From JALHVH01 sp964544265 (GTDB lineage: Bacteria > Acidobacteriota > Aminicenantia > Aminicenantales > Saccharicenantaceae): a stretch of 5,760 nt of DNA. The position numbers and the translations under genes were made by a program. Below, piece by piece: positions 5,133 through 5,760 of the stretch (the stretch's first letter is position 1; each line of letters opens with the position of its first letter). The notes under the pieces are model-generated. The model did not search any database, had not been told where the DNA came from, and worked only from the letters and a program-made list of their open reading frames with translations. Where the stretch lies: the NCBI GenBank assembly GCA_964544265.1, contig CAZJBD010000157.1:1-5760 (forward strand), read 5' to 3'.

Positions 5133-5760
5133 TATTCGAGTCCTTTAATCCGGCGGGCGTTCTGGAGCAGCCAATCCTGGGTGAAGACGTGTTCCCTGGT
5201 CAGGGCCAGCTGGAGCTTAACCTGGTCTTTGATTTCGCCTTCCGGGAAGAGGCTGATGATCTTTTCGTATCTCCGGACCAAATTCTCCTCTGCCGGCATA
5301 AGGCCCTCAAGGGCGGAAATGCGGGTGTGGCCGGGATATTCGGCGGGCATGGGAGCGCGGCTCCGTTCAACGCCTTTCCCGTCCCTCACCGCGTTCTCGA
5401 TCCGGACGACGTCGTCCAGCTTGACCAGGATTCCGGAAAGCTTGTCCCAGAACCGCATATGGTCGATCGAATTTTTGAAGAGGCGCTGGCTGAGGTCCTG
5501 GTGCTCGCTGAAAAGAAGGACGAATTTCAGGTAGCGATGCATGAGATCGTTCTCCAGGCGCGAGATCTCGTGGATGAGACGGATATCCTCCCGGGACTCA
5601 TTCCCCGGTTTGGGCTGGAAGATGAGGGCGTCCGCGTTGCCCGAGTCGACCATCGTCCGGATCATGGCCCCGAACTGCTTGGAATGGCGGACTTCGTCGT
5701 AGGAGATGTTCAGGACCATGTTCTGGACCTTGGGATAGGCGAACTCCTTGAACTCGGCGG
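5132..5760 (-). CDS. Unrecognised helical protein, possibly ferritin-like, C-terminal part (5' end outside window)
   Basis: The frame is open from the right edge to the TAG at 5134-5132. The ATG at 5719 is probably internal, because the reading continues upstream as AEFKEFAYPKVQN without a stop. No signal peptide or membrane helix is visible in this part. Predicted structure is almost all alpha-helix. Acid-plus-His motifs with a following aromatic recur (numbering from 5719): YDEVRHSKQF (7-16), LENDLMHRYLKF (55-66), NSIDHMRFWDKL (83-94) and LTREHVFTQDW (173-183). The spacing and the AEENLVRRYEKII (143-155) helix before the last motif recall ferritin-like/rubrerythrin four-helix bundles, where Glu and ExxH residues bind two metals. 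The exact ExxH pattern is not kept in every helix, so metal binding is uncertain. The gene lies in the same direction as the downstream operon but has an 86-bp gap with its own promoter, so it need not share its function. Confidence 0.7.
   Translation of the reverse strand, partial: AEFKEFAYPKVQNMVLNISYDEVRHSKQFGAMIRTMVDSGNADALIFQPKPGNESREDIRLIHEISRLENDLMHRYLKFVLLFSEHQDLSQRLFKNSIDHMRFWDKLSGILVKLDDVVRIENAVRDGKGVERSRAPMPAEYPGHTRISALEGLMPAEENLVRRYEKIISLFPEGEIKDQVKLQLALTREHVFTQDWLLQNARRIKGLE

Overview
The window is a dense bacterial stretch of five protein genes, two of them cut by the window edges. It looks like part of a type IV pilus (T4P) biogenesis neighbourhood. The DNA is moderately GC-rich. 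No RNA gene, insertion sequence, CRISPR array or phage gene is visible. The set of a PilY1-type adhesin, a prepilin peptidase and a GldA/Nat-like ABC exporter fused into one operon suggests a Gram-negative lineage of the Acidobacteriota / Aminicenantes / myxobacterial-desulfobacterial kind. That placement comes from gene content only and is of low confidence.

Layout. Positions 2-1744 (+) hold the C-terminal part of a PilY1-like protein: the beta-propeller domain with an EF-hand-like calcium loop. Its N-terminus lies to the left of the window. Seven bases after its stop codon comes the stop codon of the convergent operon. An imperfect inverted repeat (1748-1780) spans this junction.

Positions 5045 to 1752 (-) form a tightly overlapping four-gene operon, in transcription order: ABC ATPase (5045-4128), ABC-2 type permease (4131-3367), a membrane-anchored TPR-like protein (3370-2519) and prepilin peptidase PilD (2534 or 2522 to 1752). 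The first two junctions are ATGA stop/start overlaps. The third can be read as a TTGA overlap if pilD starts at the TTG at 2522. A good sigma70-type promoter (TTGACA, 17 bp, TAAAAA) lies just in front of the first gene, so close that the mRNA leader would be only about 8-10 nt.

Positions 5132-5760 (-) hold the C-terminal part of an unrecognised, all-helical protein with repeated Glu/Asp...His motifs. It is possibly ferritin-like. An 86 bp gap containing the promoter separates it from the operon.

How the genes may work together. PilD cleaves and N-methylates prepilins. PilY1 is a pilus-associated, calcium-binding, surface-exposed protein needed for pilus extension and adhesion. The ABC ATPase and permease form one exporter. 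Its strict co-expression with pilD recalls the pilG-pilH-pilI-pilD arrangement of Myxococcus xanthus, where the PilH ABC transporter is required for pilus biogenesis. The TPR-like protein between permease and peptidase is the least understood member and the most interesting candidate for an undescribed accessory role.
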